From: SIG440 sp045580025
GTDB lineage: Bacteria; Bacillota; Clostridia; Monoglobales; Monoglobaceae
Assembly: GCA_045580025.1 (NCBI GenBank)
Contig: JAZNNB010000002.1
Coordinates: 1 to 26,042 of the forward strand
Direction of reading: 5' to 3'
Length of the DNA stretch: 26,042 nucleotides
Shown here: in pieces, positions 14,675 to 22,316 of the stretch
Layout: every line of letters begins with the position of its first letter
Numbering within the stretch: position 1 is the stretch's first letter
The notes under the pieces: model-generated
Databases searched by the model: none
Told to the model about the DNA's origin: nothing
Seen by the model: only the letters and a program-made list of their open reading frames with translations
Made by a program: the position numbers and the translations under genes

Positions 14675-15574
14675 TTAAAATTCGCCTATCATTTTAACTT
14701 CCGTTTCCAGCATTACCCCAAAATTTTCGAAAACAACTTTTTTAATGTGTTCAACAAGATCAAGAACATCTTTCGCCGTAGCGTTTCCGGTATTTATTAT
14801 AAATCCTGCGTGCTTTTCGGAAACCTGTGCCCCACCTATTTGATACCCCTTTAGTCCTGACTTCTCAATAAGTGCCCCTGCAAAGTAACCAGCAGGTCTC
14901 TTGAACACACTCCCCGCACTGGGCTTTTCGAGAGGCTGTTTTGACGTCCGCCGATTTGTATAGTCGTCCATACGTTTTTTTATTTCTTCAGGAGAATCCT
15001 CTTTGAGAGAAAGAACCGCTGACAAAACTATATAATCATTCTTTGAAAAAATACTTGTTCGATAGCCAAAGTCACACTTTTCATTTGAAATAGTGAAAAT
15101 TTCACCATTTTTGTCCATATATTCCACGGTTTTTATTATTTCTTTCATTTCGTGCTCATAAGCACCGGCATTCATAAAAATCGCACCGCCAACGCTCCCG
15201 GGAATTCCCGAGGCAAACTCAAGCCCCGAAAGACCTGCTCTTTGCGTGGCATTTGCCGTCTTTGACAAAAGAGCACCGCTTTCAACACAGCATTCAGTTC
15301 CACATATTTCAATATTGTCCATCTGTTTTCCAAGGCAAATAACGACGCCGCGTATACCATTGTCACCAACCAGCAAATTCGAGCCATTTCCAAGAACAAA
15401 GAAAGGTATTTTTTGCTCTTTTACTTTAAGCACCAATTCTTTCAGCTGAGTTTTATTCTGCGGCACCAAAAACCAGTCCGCAGTACCGCCTATTTTGAAG
15501 GTTGTGTGCTTTTTCATAGGCTCATTCCGTAAAACATTTTCTTTGCCTAATATTTTTTCAAAAATTTCGTGCAT
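14675..15574 (-). CDS. murB: UDP-N-acetylmuramate dehydrogenase MurB
   Basis: MurB reduces UDP-GlcNAc-enolpyruvate with NADPH and FAD to UDP-MurNAc in peptidoglycan synthesis. The 299-residue protein has the FAD-binding pattern TFKIGGTADWF, GNGSNLLVGDNGI and GIPGSVGGAIFMNAGAYE, then GYRTSIF, the catalytic Ser region SAGSVFKRP, and IGGAQVSEKHAGFIIN. The short length and missing insertions point to the type II group found in Bacillota. ATG 15574 has AGGAAAGG upstream. It sits 14 nt after the PHP gene. Confidence 0.97.
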   Translation of the reverse strand: MHEIFEKILGKENVLRNEPMKKHTTFKIGGTADWFLVPQNKTQLKELVLKVKEQKIPFFVLGNGSNLLVGDNGIRGVVICLGKQMDNIEICGTECCVESGALLSKTANATQRAGLSGLEFASGIPGSVGGAIFMNAGAYEHEMKEIIKTVEYMDKNGEIFTISNEKCDFGYRTSIFSKNDYIVLSAVLSLKEDSPEEIKKRMDDYTNRRTSKQPLEKPSAGSVFKRPAGYFAGALIEKSGLKGYQIGGAQVSEKHAGFIINTGNATAKDVLDLVEHIKKVVFENFGVMLETEVKMIGEF

Positions 15575-15588
15575 AATCTCTGCCTTTC

Positions 15589-16320
15589 CTACTCCTCAAA
15601 TTTGAAAACCTTGTTCTTCTTTTTCGATATATATTCTATGAATCTCTCTGACGTTAAATTCATAATCAAGCTTTCAGGAAAATCAATTTCCTCAAGCATT
15701 TCAGTGGCCTTTGAAACCTCTCCCACCTTGCTCATAAAATGAGCATCCGAATTAACCACCACCGGTGTCTCATACCTTTTGCATGCCATGGCAATCTCCT
15801 TGCATATTTCAATATTTTGAGGTCTTGAAATAAAGGAATGATTGTTTATTTCAATGCATTTGTTTTTTTCTTTTGCCCACCTAACCACCGCATCAATATC
15901 GAAAGGATAATCCGGTGAGCCTGTATGACCCAAAATATCAATATACTCATTTTTAATTATATTAAGCCAAGTCTTTGTGTGGTCACCGCCTCTTTCTTCT
16001 TTGTATGTTGGCGGATGGATTGACGCAATCACAACCTCCAAATCACAAAGAACACTTTCTGGGATGTCAATATCTCCATTTTCATTCAAAACATTTACCT
16101 CTGCACCACAAAGAAGCTTTACCCCCTCAATCACTCTGGGCAAAGCCTTAAAATACATAAAATGCCATATATGCGGTGCGTCGCCTATCGATGGCGCATG
16201 ATTTGTCATCGCAACCAGCTCAAGTCCTTTTCTTTTTGCAGCCAGCATATTTTCATAAAGAGTACTGTATGCGTGTGTACTCACATTTGTATGCGTGTGA
16301 ACATCTGTTAAAATCTTCAT
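15589..16320 (-). CDS. PHP-domain phosphatase, YcdX-like
   Basis: A stand-alone PHP hydrolase of 243 residues. Trinuclear metal-site residues are visible: His8 and His10 (DVHTHTN), His16, His41 (MTNHAPS), Glu in CGAEVNV, His in IASIHPP, His in LGHTGSPDYP, and the Asp-His pair NSDAH. This matches the YcdX-type phosphoesterase layout. The natural substrate is unknown; related enzymes act on small phosphate esters. It lies between hprK and murB with short gaps, a placement I associate with this operon in Clostridia, but a link to HPr signalling is not shown. Confidence 0.88.
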   Translation of the reverse strand: MKILTDVHTHTNVSTHAYSTLYENMLAAKRKGLELVAMTNHAPSIGDAPHIWHFMYFKALPRVIEGVKLLCGAEVNVLNENGDIDIPESVLCDLEVVIASIHPPTYKEERGGDHTKTWLNIIKNEYIDILGHTGSPDYPFDIDAVVRWAKEKNKCIEINNHSFISRPQNIEICKEIAMACKRYETPVVVNSDAHFMSKVGEVSKATEMLEEIDFPESLIMNLTSERFIEYISKKKNKVFKFEE

Positions 16321-16349
16321 TTTCGTTTTATCTCCGTCATTGATACTTA

Positions 16350-17267
16350 TTAGCTCATCTGTTCCATAAGTCTGTTATTAAGTTCTTCTGCAGCATTATA
16401 GCCCATGCGACGCTGTCTGTTGTTCATTGCCGCAATTTCAAAAATTACTGCAAGATTTCTGCCGGGACGGATTGGAATAACAAGAGACGGAACATCAATA
16501 CCAAGTATTTCGGTATAATTGTCTACAAGCCCAAGTCTATCATACTGCTTACCCTTTTGCCAAGCCTCAAGATGAATAACAAGGTCAATTTTTTCTGTAT
16601 CCTTTACAGCACCCATACCAAAGATTTTCTTTACGTCCACAATACCTATTCCGCGCATTTCAATGAAGTGGCGAATGATTTCAGGTGATGAGCCGACCAA
16701 AGTTTTTGATGAAACACGGCGTATCTCGACGGCATCATCAGCAACAAGACGATGCCCTCTTTTCATAAGTTCAACAGCTGCCTCGCTTTTTCCTATTCCA
16801 CTTTCACCCAAAATAAGAATGCCCTCGCCATAAACCTCAACCAAAACCCCGTGTCTTGTAATTCTTGGGGCAAGTTCAATGTTCAAAAATGCAATAAGTG
16901 CACTCATAAAGCTTGATGTACCCATAGATGTCCTCAAAATATTTATTTCGTGTTTTTGAGCCGCCGCCATCATTTCTGTTGGAATTTCCATTTCACGACT
17001 CACAACGGCAGCCGGAATCCCTTTGCCAAAAAACTCATCAAAGCGATTATATCTCTCATCAGAAGAAAGTGATGCAAGATAAGTGTTTTCAACCATACCG
17101 AAAATCTGTAACCTTTTAGGGTCAAAATAATCAAAGAAACCCGCCATAGGAAGTCCTGGACGGTTCACATCCGTGGTAGATATCAATATATCTCTATGTG
17201 GTACATAAACCTCTTCAAGTTTAAATTCATCTATAATTTTACTCAATTTAACTGAAAATTCTTCCAT
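16350..17267 (-). CDS. hprK: HPr kinase/phosphorylase
   Basis: HprK phosphorylates HPr on Ser46 with ATP (or pyrophosphate) and reverses it, setting carbon catabolite repression. The 305-residue protein has the N-terminal domain to about 130, the catalytic His region RHGVLVEVYG, P-loop GESGIGKSE (about 153-161), VADDAVEI, and the family signature MRGIGIVDVKKIFG with the C-terminal PIRPGRN segment. The P-loop has Glu where GDSG is more usual. ATG 17267 is chosen because AAAGGAG precedes it by about 11 nt; the GTG four codons earlier overlaps that site. It is the first gene of the minus-strand operon through the CDF gene. Confidence 0.97.
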   Translation of the reverse strand: MEEFSVKLSKIIDEFKLEEVYVPHRDILISTTDVNRPGLPMAGFFDYFDPKRLQIFGMVENTYLASLSSDERYNRFDEFFGKGIPAAVVSREMEIPTEMMAAAQKHEINILRTSMGTSSFMSALIAFLNIELAPRITRHGVLVEVYGEGILILGESGIGKSEAAVELMKRGHRLVADDAVEIRRVSSKTLVGSSPEIIRHFIEMRGIGIVDVKKIFGMGAVKDTEKIDLVIHLEAWQKGKQYDRLGLVDNYTEILGIDVPSLVIPIRPGRNLAVIFEIAAMNNRQRRMGYNAAEELNNRLMEQMS

Positions 17268-17310
17268 AACAAAAAGCACTCCTTTGACTCTTTTGTATTT
17301 TCTTCCTTAT

Positions 17311-17338
17311 AGTATATCACAATTAACAATTTTTGCAA
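17311..17338 (-). promoter_or_regulatory. Promoter of the hprK operon
   Basis: Minus-strand TTGCAA (17338-17333), 16 bp, TATACT (17316-17311) with a TGN extension. The start is near 17304. It is divergent from the tRNA promoter. Confidence 0.7.
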
Positions 17339-17382
17339 ATAGATATAAAAAATTTTCTTTTAATATTATTATATTTTCTATA

Positions 17383-17411
17383 TTGACTTTTTTAAATCTT
17401 TATGTTATTAT
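17383..17411 (+). promoter_or_regulatory. Promoter of the tRNA pair
   Basis: TTGACT (17383-17388), 17 bp, TATTAT (17406-17411) with TGT in the extended -10 position; the start falls about 13 nt before tRNA-Asp. Confidence 0.72.
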
Positions 17412-17430
17412 ATCAAAGTGGTTTTTGTAT

Positions 17431-17507
17431 GGTCCGGTAGTTCAGTTGGTTAGAATGCCAGCCTGTCACGCTGGAGGTCGTGGGTTCGAGCCCCATCCGG
17501 ATCGCCA
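17431..17507 (+). tRNA. tRNA-Asp (anticodon GTC)
   Basis: Acceptor GGTCCGG pairs with CCGGATC, discriminator G, CCA encoded. D arm TTCAGTTGGTTAGAA, anticodon stem CCAGC/GCTGG around loop CTGTCAC, and T loop GTTCGAG. Complete cloverleaf. Confidence 0.98.
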
Positions 17508-17510
17508 TAC

Positions 17511-17586
<76 letters not shown>

Positions 17587-17591
17587 CTAAG

Positions 17592-17628
17592 AAAAACTCC
17601 GAAAGCAATGCTTTCGGAGTTTTTTTAT
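17592..17628 (+). terminator. Terminator of the tRNA operon
   Basis: A perfect 15-bp stem, AAAAACTCCGAAAGC (17592-17606) with 17610-17624, a 3-nt loop and a T run. It can also serve the minus-strand feo operon, which ends at 17631. Confidence 0.93.
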
Positions 17629-17630
17629 TT

Positions 17631-17792
17631 TCACTTATGCTCACAACCACAGGAACTGTCACCCTTTGTGCAACAGGTCTCGCTGTAAGGGCAGCCTATA
17701 CATTTTTTTCCGTTCTTTTTTGATTTGTAAATATATCGTGAAATAAAACCTATTATAACTATCAAAGCAAAAACAATAATAAGATTTTTCAC
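17631..17792 (-). CDS. FeoB-associated Cys-rich membrane protein (53 aa)
   Basis: A small gene with a GTG start, GGGGAG about 10 nt upstream, 19 nt after feoB. The product has one N-terminal membrane span (KNLIIVFALIVIIGFI), a basic stretch (YKSKKNGKKC), and then six Cys in two clusters, CIGCPYSETCC and CGCEHK. Small proteins of this shape next to feoB are annotated as FeoB-associated Cys-rich membrane proteins; a role in ferrous iron handling is presumed, not shown. It takes the place FeoC holds in enteric bacteria. Confidence 0.9.
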   Translation of the reverse strand: MKNLIIVFALIVIIGFISRYIYKSKKNGKKCIGCPYSETCCTKGDSSCGCEHK

Positions 17793-17811
17793 AAAAGTCA
17801 GCTCCCCTTCG

Positions 17812-19788
17812 TTACAGCTTCGCTGAAGTTTTTCTTTTCAAAGCACTTTCATTCTCAAACTTTTTGTCACCATTGATACACATAAAAGCCACGATAGTTG
17901 CCATAACAACCACCGCAACAAGACCCGGAAAAAATCCTGCACCAAGGTGGTCTGTTACGATAAGTGTACCTATCTGATATACCAGATATCCAATGGTGTA
18001 GCCCGTTCCAAGCTGAAGGGCAATTCCACCCCAAAGCCATTTTGCACTCTTCATTTCAGAATTCATAGCACCAATCGCCGCAAAGCACGGAGGTGTGAAA
18101 AGGTTGAACATAAGATATGCAAGTGCCGCTACAGCCGTAAGATTGGGGGCTGCCCCCGAAAGCTCCGCTGTTACATTCGTAAGTGAATAACACACGGCAA
18201 TGGTTGCCACCACATTTTCCTTTGCTATAAATCCAGAAACAGCCGCCGCTGCAAACTGCCATGCATGATAACCAATAACCGGTATGATTAAATAGGCAAA
18301 AGGCTGTGCTATTGATGCAAGAATTGATGAATCTGCAGTTTCCGCCACCGTAAATCCCCAAGTAAATGACTGCATAATTTGTATCACTGTATTACACAAA
18401 AGAATAATCGTTCCGGCTTTTACTATATATGCCCAGCCACGTCCGCACATAGACATAAACGCTCTCTTGAAGCTTGGGATTTTGTATTCCGGAAGCTCGA
18501 TTATGAAAAATGATTTTTTTCCTCTGTTTCCAGTAATTCTGTTAACCAGCAACGCTCCAATGAAAATAATAAAAATACCTACAAAATACATAAGTGTTCC
18601 AACCCATGATGCATCCTCAAAAAACGCACCAGCAAAAAGTGCAATAACGGGAAGTTTTGCACCACAAGGCATAAACGGTGTAAGCATTGCAGTAGCTCTC
18701 TTTTCACGTTCATTTCTAATAGTGCGGCAAGCCATAACGCCGGGAACCGCACAGCCAGTACCGATTACAAAAGGAATGACCGACTTTCCCGAAAGTCCCA
18801 CTTTTTTGAAAATGGGATCAAGAACAACCGAAACCCTTGCCATATATCCACAATCTTCCAAGAGAGCAATAAGAAAATACATCACCATTACAAGTGGTAA
18901 AAATCCAATAACCGCAATCACTCCGCCAAGCACACCGTCAATCAGCAACGCATAAAGAAGTGGATTTGCTCCCTCAAACATACTGCCTACCCACGCCTGT
19001 CCCTTCTCAAGCCATGCTACCAATGTATCTGCAAGCCACGGTCCAAAGGATGATTGAGAAATATCAAACACCAGAAACATCACGAAAGCAAAAATCAATA
19101 TTCCAATCCATCTGTTTGCAAGAATGTCATCAATACTATCCTGAAAATTTTTCTTGTTTGTAGAAACCTTTCTTCTTTCTACCTCTTTGACAATTCCATT
19201 CACAAATTCAAAACGCTTTCTGTCAGCCTTTTTAGATTCTTCTTTATTCTTAACATCTATGTAATCCTGAATATAAGGAGCTTTTTGTCCCTTCCCCTTA
19301 AGGTTTTTCGCTGCATATATAACCTCGTGAAGCCCGTCTGCTTCAACCGAAACCGTATCAATCACCGGACAGCCAAGTCGCTCCGAAAGTAGCTCTTCAT
19401 CAATTTTTGTCTGCTTTTTCTTGTTTATATCCGTCTTGTTGAGAGCAACCACTACCGGAATGTCAAGTTCAAGAAGCTGGGTGGTGAAAAACAGGCTGCG
19501 GCTAAGGTTAGTTGCATCAACTATATTGATTATTACATCCGGCTTTTCATTCTCAATATAATCTCTTGTAACACTCTCCTCAGAAGTAAATGGTGACATG
19601 GAATATGCACCAGGTAAATCAACAGCAATGAGCCTCTCACTCTCACCGCAAAAACTCTTTTTTATTGGGTGTTCTTTTTTTTCAACCGTTACACCTGCCC
19701 AGTTTCCTACCTTTTCGTTTTGTCCGGTAAGAGCATTATACATCGTAGTTTTCCCGCTATTGGGATTTCCTGCCAGTGCAATTCTCAT
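17812..19788 (-). CDS. feoB: Ferrous iron transport protein B
   Basis: FeoB imports Fe(II) across the inner membrane and is gated by a GTPase-like domain. The 658-residue protein starts MRIALAGNPNSGKTT (G1), with G3 DLPGAYS, G4 NKTD and a GDI-like helical region to about 220. The core follows, with two Gate repeats and signature patterns FLPLVMVMYFLIALLEDCGYMA (broken here as FLPLVMV and LLEDCGYMARV), GTGCAVPGVMACRT, FMPCGAKLPV and FNLFTPPCFAAI. The start ATG 19788 has GAGGAGG just upstream; the open frame extends 93 nt further into the feoA-feoB gap. It lies downstream of feoA with an operator-like palindrome between. Confidence 0.97.
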   Translation of the reverse strand: MRIALAGNPNSGKTTMYNALTGQNEKVGNWAGVTVEKKEHPIKKSFCGESERLIAVDLPGAYSMSPFTSEESVTRDYIENEKPDVIINIVDATNLSRSLFFTTQLLELDIPVVVALNKTDINKKKQTKIDEELLSERLGCPVIDTVSVEADGLHEVIYAAKNLKGKGQKAPYIQDYIDVKNKEESKKADRKRFEFVNGIVKEVERRKVSTNKKNFQDSIDDILANRWIGILIFAFVMFLVFDISQSSFGPWLADTLVAWLEKGQAWVGSMFEGANPLLYALLIDGVLGGVIAVIGFLPLVMVMYFLIALLEDCGYMARVSVVLDPIFKKVGLSGKSVIPFVIGTGCAVPGVMACRTIRNEREKRATAMLTPFMPCGAKLPVIALFAGAFFEDASWVGTLMYFVGIFIIFIGALLVNRITGNRGKKSFFIIELPEYKIPSFKRAFMSMCGRGWAYIVKAGTIILLCNTVIQIMQSFTWGFTVAETADSSILASIAQPFAYLIIPVIGYHAWQFAAAAVSGFIAKENVVATIAVCYSLTNVTAELSGAAPNLTAVAALAYLMFNLFTPPCFAAIGAMNSEMKSAKWLWGGIALQLGTGYTIGYLVYQIGTLIVTDHLGAGFFPGLVAVVVMATIVAFMCINGDKKFENESALKRKTSAKL

Positions 19789-19829
19789 AAAGCTTCCTCC
19801 TCTAAATGCGTATAAATTTGTATAAGTCA

Positions 19830-19847
19830 AGTTAGTTCCACCTAACT
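19830..19847. promoter_or_regulatory. Operator-like palindrome between feoA and feoB
   Basis: AGTTAG-TTCCAC-CTAACT: six-base arms with a six-base spacer, the same design as the site at 20157-20174. No convincing -35/-10 pair accompanies it, so it may mark a weak internal promoter or a roadblock site. Confidence 0.55.
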
Positions 19848-19889
19848 GATAGACAAAAAACAAACCGCAAGCATACGGCAACTTGAAAA

Positions 19890-20102
19890 TTATATCAAGA
19901 TAGCCTCAGCCAGCTGGTTGTCAATATTGTATCTTCCATCTTTTATTGAAACGGTACATCCGCCTTTTCTGCGAGAAATAACGGTAATAGGTTCACCGCT
20001 GTAACATCCCAACGAAAACAAAAAAGAATTAAGTTCTTCATCATCGGTTTCAATTTGTTTAATTATGTATTCCTTGCCTTCCTGGGCAGATAAAAGATTC
20101 AT
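19890..20102 (-). CDS. feoA: Ferrous iron transport protein A
   Basis: FeoA is a small SH3-like cytoplasmic partner of FeoB. The 70-residue protein shows the family pattern NSFLFSLGCYSGEPITVISR and ends DNQLAEAILI. GAGAGG precedes ATG. It is the first gene of the feoA-feoB-Cys-rich operon. The 101-nt gap to feoB is longer than usual and holds a palindrome and a weak GC hairpin with a T-rich tail (minus strand, near 19850-19885). Confidence 0.93.
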   Translation of the reverse strand: MNLLSAQEGKEYIIKQIETDDEELNSFLFSLGCYSGEPITVISRRKGGCTVSIKDGRYNIDNQLAEAILI

Positions 20103-20124
20103 AAAAAGACCTCTCTAAATAAAT

Positions 20125-20140
20125 TAGTTAAGACTAACTA
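20125..20140. promoter_or_regulatory. Operator-like palindrome in the feoA leader
   Basis: TAGTTA-AGAC-TAACTA, a perfect inverted repeat with a four-base spacer, about 23 bp before the feoA start. The half sites resemble those of the other two feo palindromes but the spacing differs. Confidence 0.5.
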
Positions 20141-20156
20141 CATTATTTTAAAATAT

Positions 20157-20174
20157 GGTTAGTCACATCTAACC
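20157..20174. promoter_or_regulatory. Operator-like palindrome at the feoA transcription start
   Basis: GGTTAG-TCACAT-CTAACC, a perfect 18-bp site covering roughly +2 to +19 of the feo promoter, an ideal place for repression. GGTTAG/CTAACC half sites resemble DtxR/IdeR-family operators, so an iron-sensing repressor is the likely ligand (inference). Confidence 0.7.
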
Positions 20175-20182
20175 GCATAGTC

Positions 20183-20211
20183 AGTTTAGCACAACCTCCT
20201 CCGCTTGTCAA
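20183..20211 (-). promoter_or_regulatory. Promoter of the feo operon
   Basis: Minus-strand TTGACA (20211-20206), 17 bp, TAAACT (20188-20183). The start is near 20176, at the edge of the GGTTAG palindrome. Confidence 0.78.
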
Positions 20212-20309
20212 TACTTTTCAGGAAAATTTTTCACTTTTTAAAAGTCTTTAAACACACAATCCCAGATGCTTTTGAAATTTATGTGTGAAAAGCCCTTGAA
20301 AACCAGTTT

Positions 20310-21188
20310 TCACAATGTCTTTTTGATTTCTTTGCCTTTCAACTGAATAAATATACCCAAAACAATTATTACAAGACCTGCAACAGAAAGAATACTTAGC
20401 TTTTCTTTAAGAATGAGTCCTGTCCATACCAAAGACAAAAATGGAGTTATATATGCAAGATTTGATATTTTCGCTGTCTTTCCCTTGCTGAGCGCAACCA
20501 CCCACAAGGTTGTAGCAATCGCCATAGTAAAAATTCCATTCCACGCAAAACCCAAAGTCTGACCTATTGTAGGTATGAACAAATCACCTTTAGCTGCACT
20601 TATCACTGTCGTTAAAGCAAATGATACTGCAAACCCCATCATATTAGTCAGACTTTTTTCATAGCTTTCCTTTTGACTTAGTGCAGTGAACATTCCGTAT
20701 GAAACTGCACCGAGCATACAGAACAAAGCACCAAAAAGTGTCGTTTTGTTAAAATGCAAAAGTTCACCGCTGGTAACAACTATTACACCCAAAAATGATA
20801 TTCCTATCGCAAGTCCTTTACGGGCTGTCATCTTTTCCTTAAGAATTATACAAGCAAAAAACACACTCATTATAGGCCACAGATAGTTTACTATGAACGC
20901 CTGAGATGCCAACATCAAATCTGTGCCTGCATAATAAAATATGTAATAAAAAAACGTGCCAGGCAAACCAATCAGTATAGAAACAGCATAATCTTTTATT
21001 GTATAAGCTTTGAGCTTTTTTATATTCCCCGATGCAATATTAAAAATCAGAAGTGCTGCGCCAGCAAAAAAAGAACTCACCCAGAGCACCTGTATGTTAT
21101 CATATGGCCCCAACAGTAACTTTGTAGTAACAGCCACCGTTGACCATAAAAAAATAGATATTGCTGCAAGTATATATGCTTTTTTCAT
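20310..21188 (-). CDS. EamA/DMT-family transporter
   Basis: A 292-residue integral membrane protein with ten predicted spans made of two repeated EamA halves (start AYILAAISIFLWSTVAVTTK; second half near YGMFTALSQK). DMT proteins of this type usually export metabolites or amino acids, but substrates cannot be read from sequence. ATG 21188 has GAGGGG upstream. It has its own promoter (21250-21278) and a palindrome in its leader. It lies upstream of feoA on the same strand with only a weak hairpin after it (20284-20314), so some readthrough into feo is possible. Confidence 0.92.
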   Translation of the reverse strand: MKKAYILAAISIFLWSTVAVTTKLLLGPYDNIQVLWVSSFFAGAALLIFNIASGNIKKLKAYTIKDYAVSILIGLPGTFFYYIFYYAGTDLMLASQAFIVNYLWPIMSVFFACIILKEKMTARKGLAIGISFLGVIVVTSGELLHFNKTTLFGALFCMLGAVSYGMFTALSQKESYEKSLTNMMGFAVSFALTTVISAAKGDLFIPTIGQTLGFAWNGIFTMAIATTLWVVALSKGKTAKISNLAYITPFLSLVWTGLILKEKLSILSVAGLVIIVLGIFIQLKGKEIKKTL

Positions 21189-21216
21189 TACATTAGCCCC
21201 TCAAAATTACTATATT

Positions 21217-21234
21217 GTTAGCATTAACGCCAAC
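21217..21234. promoter_or_regulatory. Operator-like palindrome upstream of the EamA gene
   Basis: GTTAGC-ATTAAC-GCCAAC has arms complementary at five of six positions. It lies about 16 bp past the promoter -10, inside the initially transcribed region. No regulator gene is next to it. Confidence 0.45.
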
Positions 21235-21249
21235 AGATTCACAGCTGTT

Positions 21250-21278
21250 ATTATATAAATTTTTTATACCAGTGTCAA
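21250..21278 (-). promoter_or_regulatory. Promoter of the EamA gene
   Basis: Minus-strand TTGACA (21278-21273), 17 bp, TATAAT (21255-21250), a full consensus match. Confidence 0.88.
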
Positions 21279-21357
21279 GATAATTTCCTTTCAAAATCCA
21301 CAAAAAGTCCACTCCTAAGTCGGCTTTTATTTATCAAAAATATTTGATAATTTTTTG

Positions 21358-21386
21358 TTGACAAATTATTCTTTTGGTGGTATAAT
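21358..21386 (+). promoter_or_regulatory. Promoter of rpsB-tsf
   Basis: TTGACA (21358-21363), 17 bp, TATAAT (21381-21386) with a TGG extension: full consensus, as expected for a ribosomal protein operon. Confidence 0.92.
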
Positions 21387-21392
21387 ACATCA

Positions 21393-21527
21393 GTTGACAT
21401 CTGCTTAGGTGCCAACACAAAATAAAATACGCACATCATACGATTGGCGGGGCGGTGCTAGAATACCCATGACAGCTCCCCGACAAGGTGACTATGGTGG
21501 AGGTGTAAAACTTTTGGAGGTGTAAAA
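21393..21527 (+). promoter_or_regulatory. Structured 5' leader of rpsB with duplicated Shine-Dalgarno
   Basis: About 135 nt between the transcription start and ATG. GCCAA (21411-21415) can pair with TTGGC (21444-21448), and CGGGG (21448-21452) with CCCCG (21478-21482); they share one base and so may compete. TGGAGGTGTAAAA occurs twice, at 21498-21510 and 21515-21527, and only the second is correctly placed for rpsB. An S2 autoregulatory leader is plausible but I cannot match a known motif. Confidence 0.45.
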
Positions 21528-21529
21528 TC

Positions 21530-22282
21530 ATGGGAGTTATTCAAATGAAGCAATTGCTTGAAGCAGGTGTTCATTTCGGACACCAGACACGCCGTTGGAA
21601 TCCTAAAATGGCGGAGTACATCTTTACAGAAAGAAACGGTATCTATATTATCGATCTTCAGAAAACTGTAAAGAAAATTGAAGAAGCTTACTACTTTGTT
21701 CGCGACATCGCAGCAGAAGGCGGAAACGTTCTTTTTGTAGGTACAAAGAAGCAGGCTCAGGACGCTATCCGCGAAGAAGCTGAAAGAACAGGTATGTTCT
21801 ATGTTAACGCAAGATGGCTCGGCGGTATGCTCACAAACTTTAAGACAATCAAAAGAAGAATCGACAGACTTTATCAGCTCAAGAAAATGAACGAAGATGG
21901 TACAATGGAACTTCTTCCTAAAAAAGAAGTTCTCAAGCTCAATCTTGAAGAAGAACGTCTTGAAAAGTTCCTTGGCGGTATCAAAGAAATGAAAGACCTT
22001 CCAGCAGCTATCTTTGTTGTTGACCCAAGAAAAGAGAAGAACGCTATCGCAGAAGCTCACAAGCTCGGTATCCCTGTTATTGCTATTGTGGATACAAACT
22101 GTGACCCTGAAGAAGCTGACTTCCCAATCCCTGGAAATGACGACGCTATCCGTGCGGTAAAACTTATTGTTTCTACTATCGGTAACGCTATCATTGAAGG
22201 CAGACAGGGCGAGCAGGTTGCTGTTGAAGCTGCTACAGAAGAAGCTCAAGAAGAAGTTTCTCTTGATATGATTGAGGAATAA
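21530..22282 (+). CDS. rpsB: 30S ribosomal protein S2
   Basis: S2 binds late to the 30S head-body junction and is needed for S1 docking and initiation. The 250-residue protein opens with MKQLLEAGVHFGHQTRRWNP and has FVGTKKQAQDAIREEA, RWLGGMLTNFKTI, DPRKEKNAIAEAHKLGIPV and DTNCDPEEADFPIPGNDDAI, all canonical. It ends in an acidic, Ala/Glu-rich tail. ATG 21530 is 9 nt after GGAGG. tsf follows after 34 nt, the classic rpsB-tsf pair. Confidence 0.98.
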   Translation: MGVIQMKQLLEAGVHFGHQTRRWNPKMAEYIFTERNGIYIIDLQKTVKKIEEAYYFVRDIAAEGGNVLFVGTKKQAQDAIREEAERTGMFYVNARWLGGMLTNFKTIKRRIDRLYQLKKMNEDGTMELLPKKEVLKLNLEEERLEKFLGGIKEMKDLPAAIFVVDPRKEKNAIAEAHKLGIPVIAIVDTNCDPEEADFPIPGNDDAIRAVKLIVSTIGNAIIEGRQGEQVAVEAATEEAQEEVSLDMIEE

Positions 22283-22316
22283 TCTACTTTATTTTTAGAA
22301 AGCGAGTGAATATATT

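Noticed and set aside
20284..20314. Terminator after the EamA gene
   Set aside because: TGTGAAAA/TTTTCACA can pair but overlaps the stop codon and has no T run on the minus strand.
21458..22249. 263-codon minus-strand open frame
   Set aside because: Antisense shadow of rpsB with Phe/Cys/Ser-rich nonsense composition.
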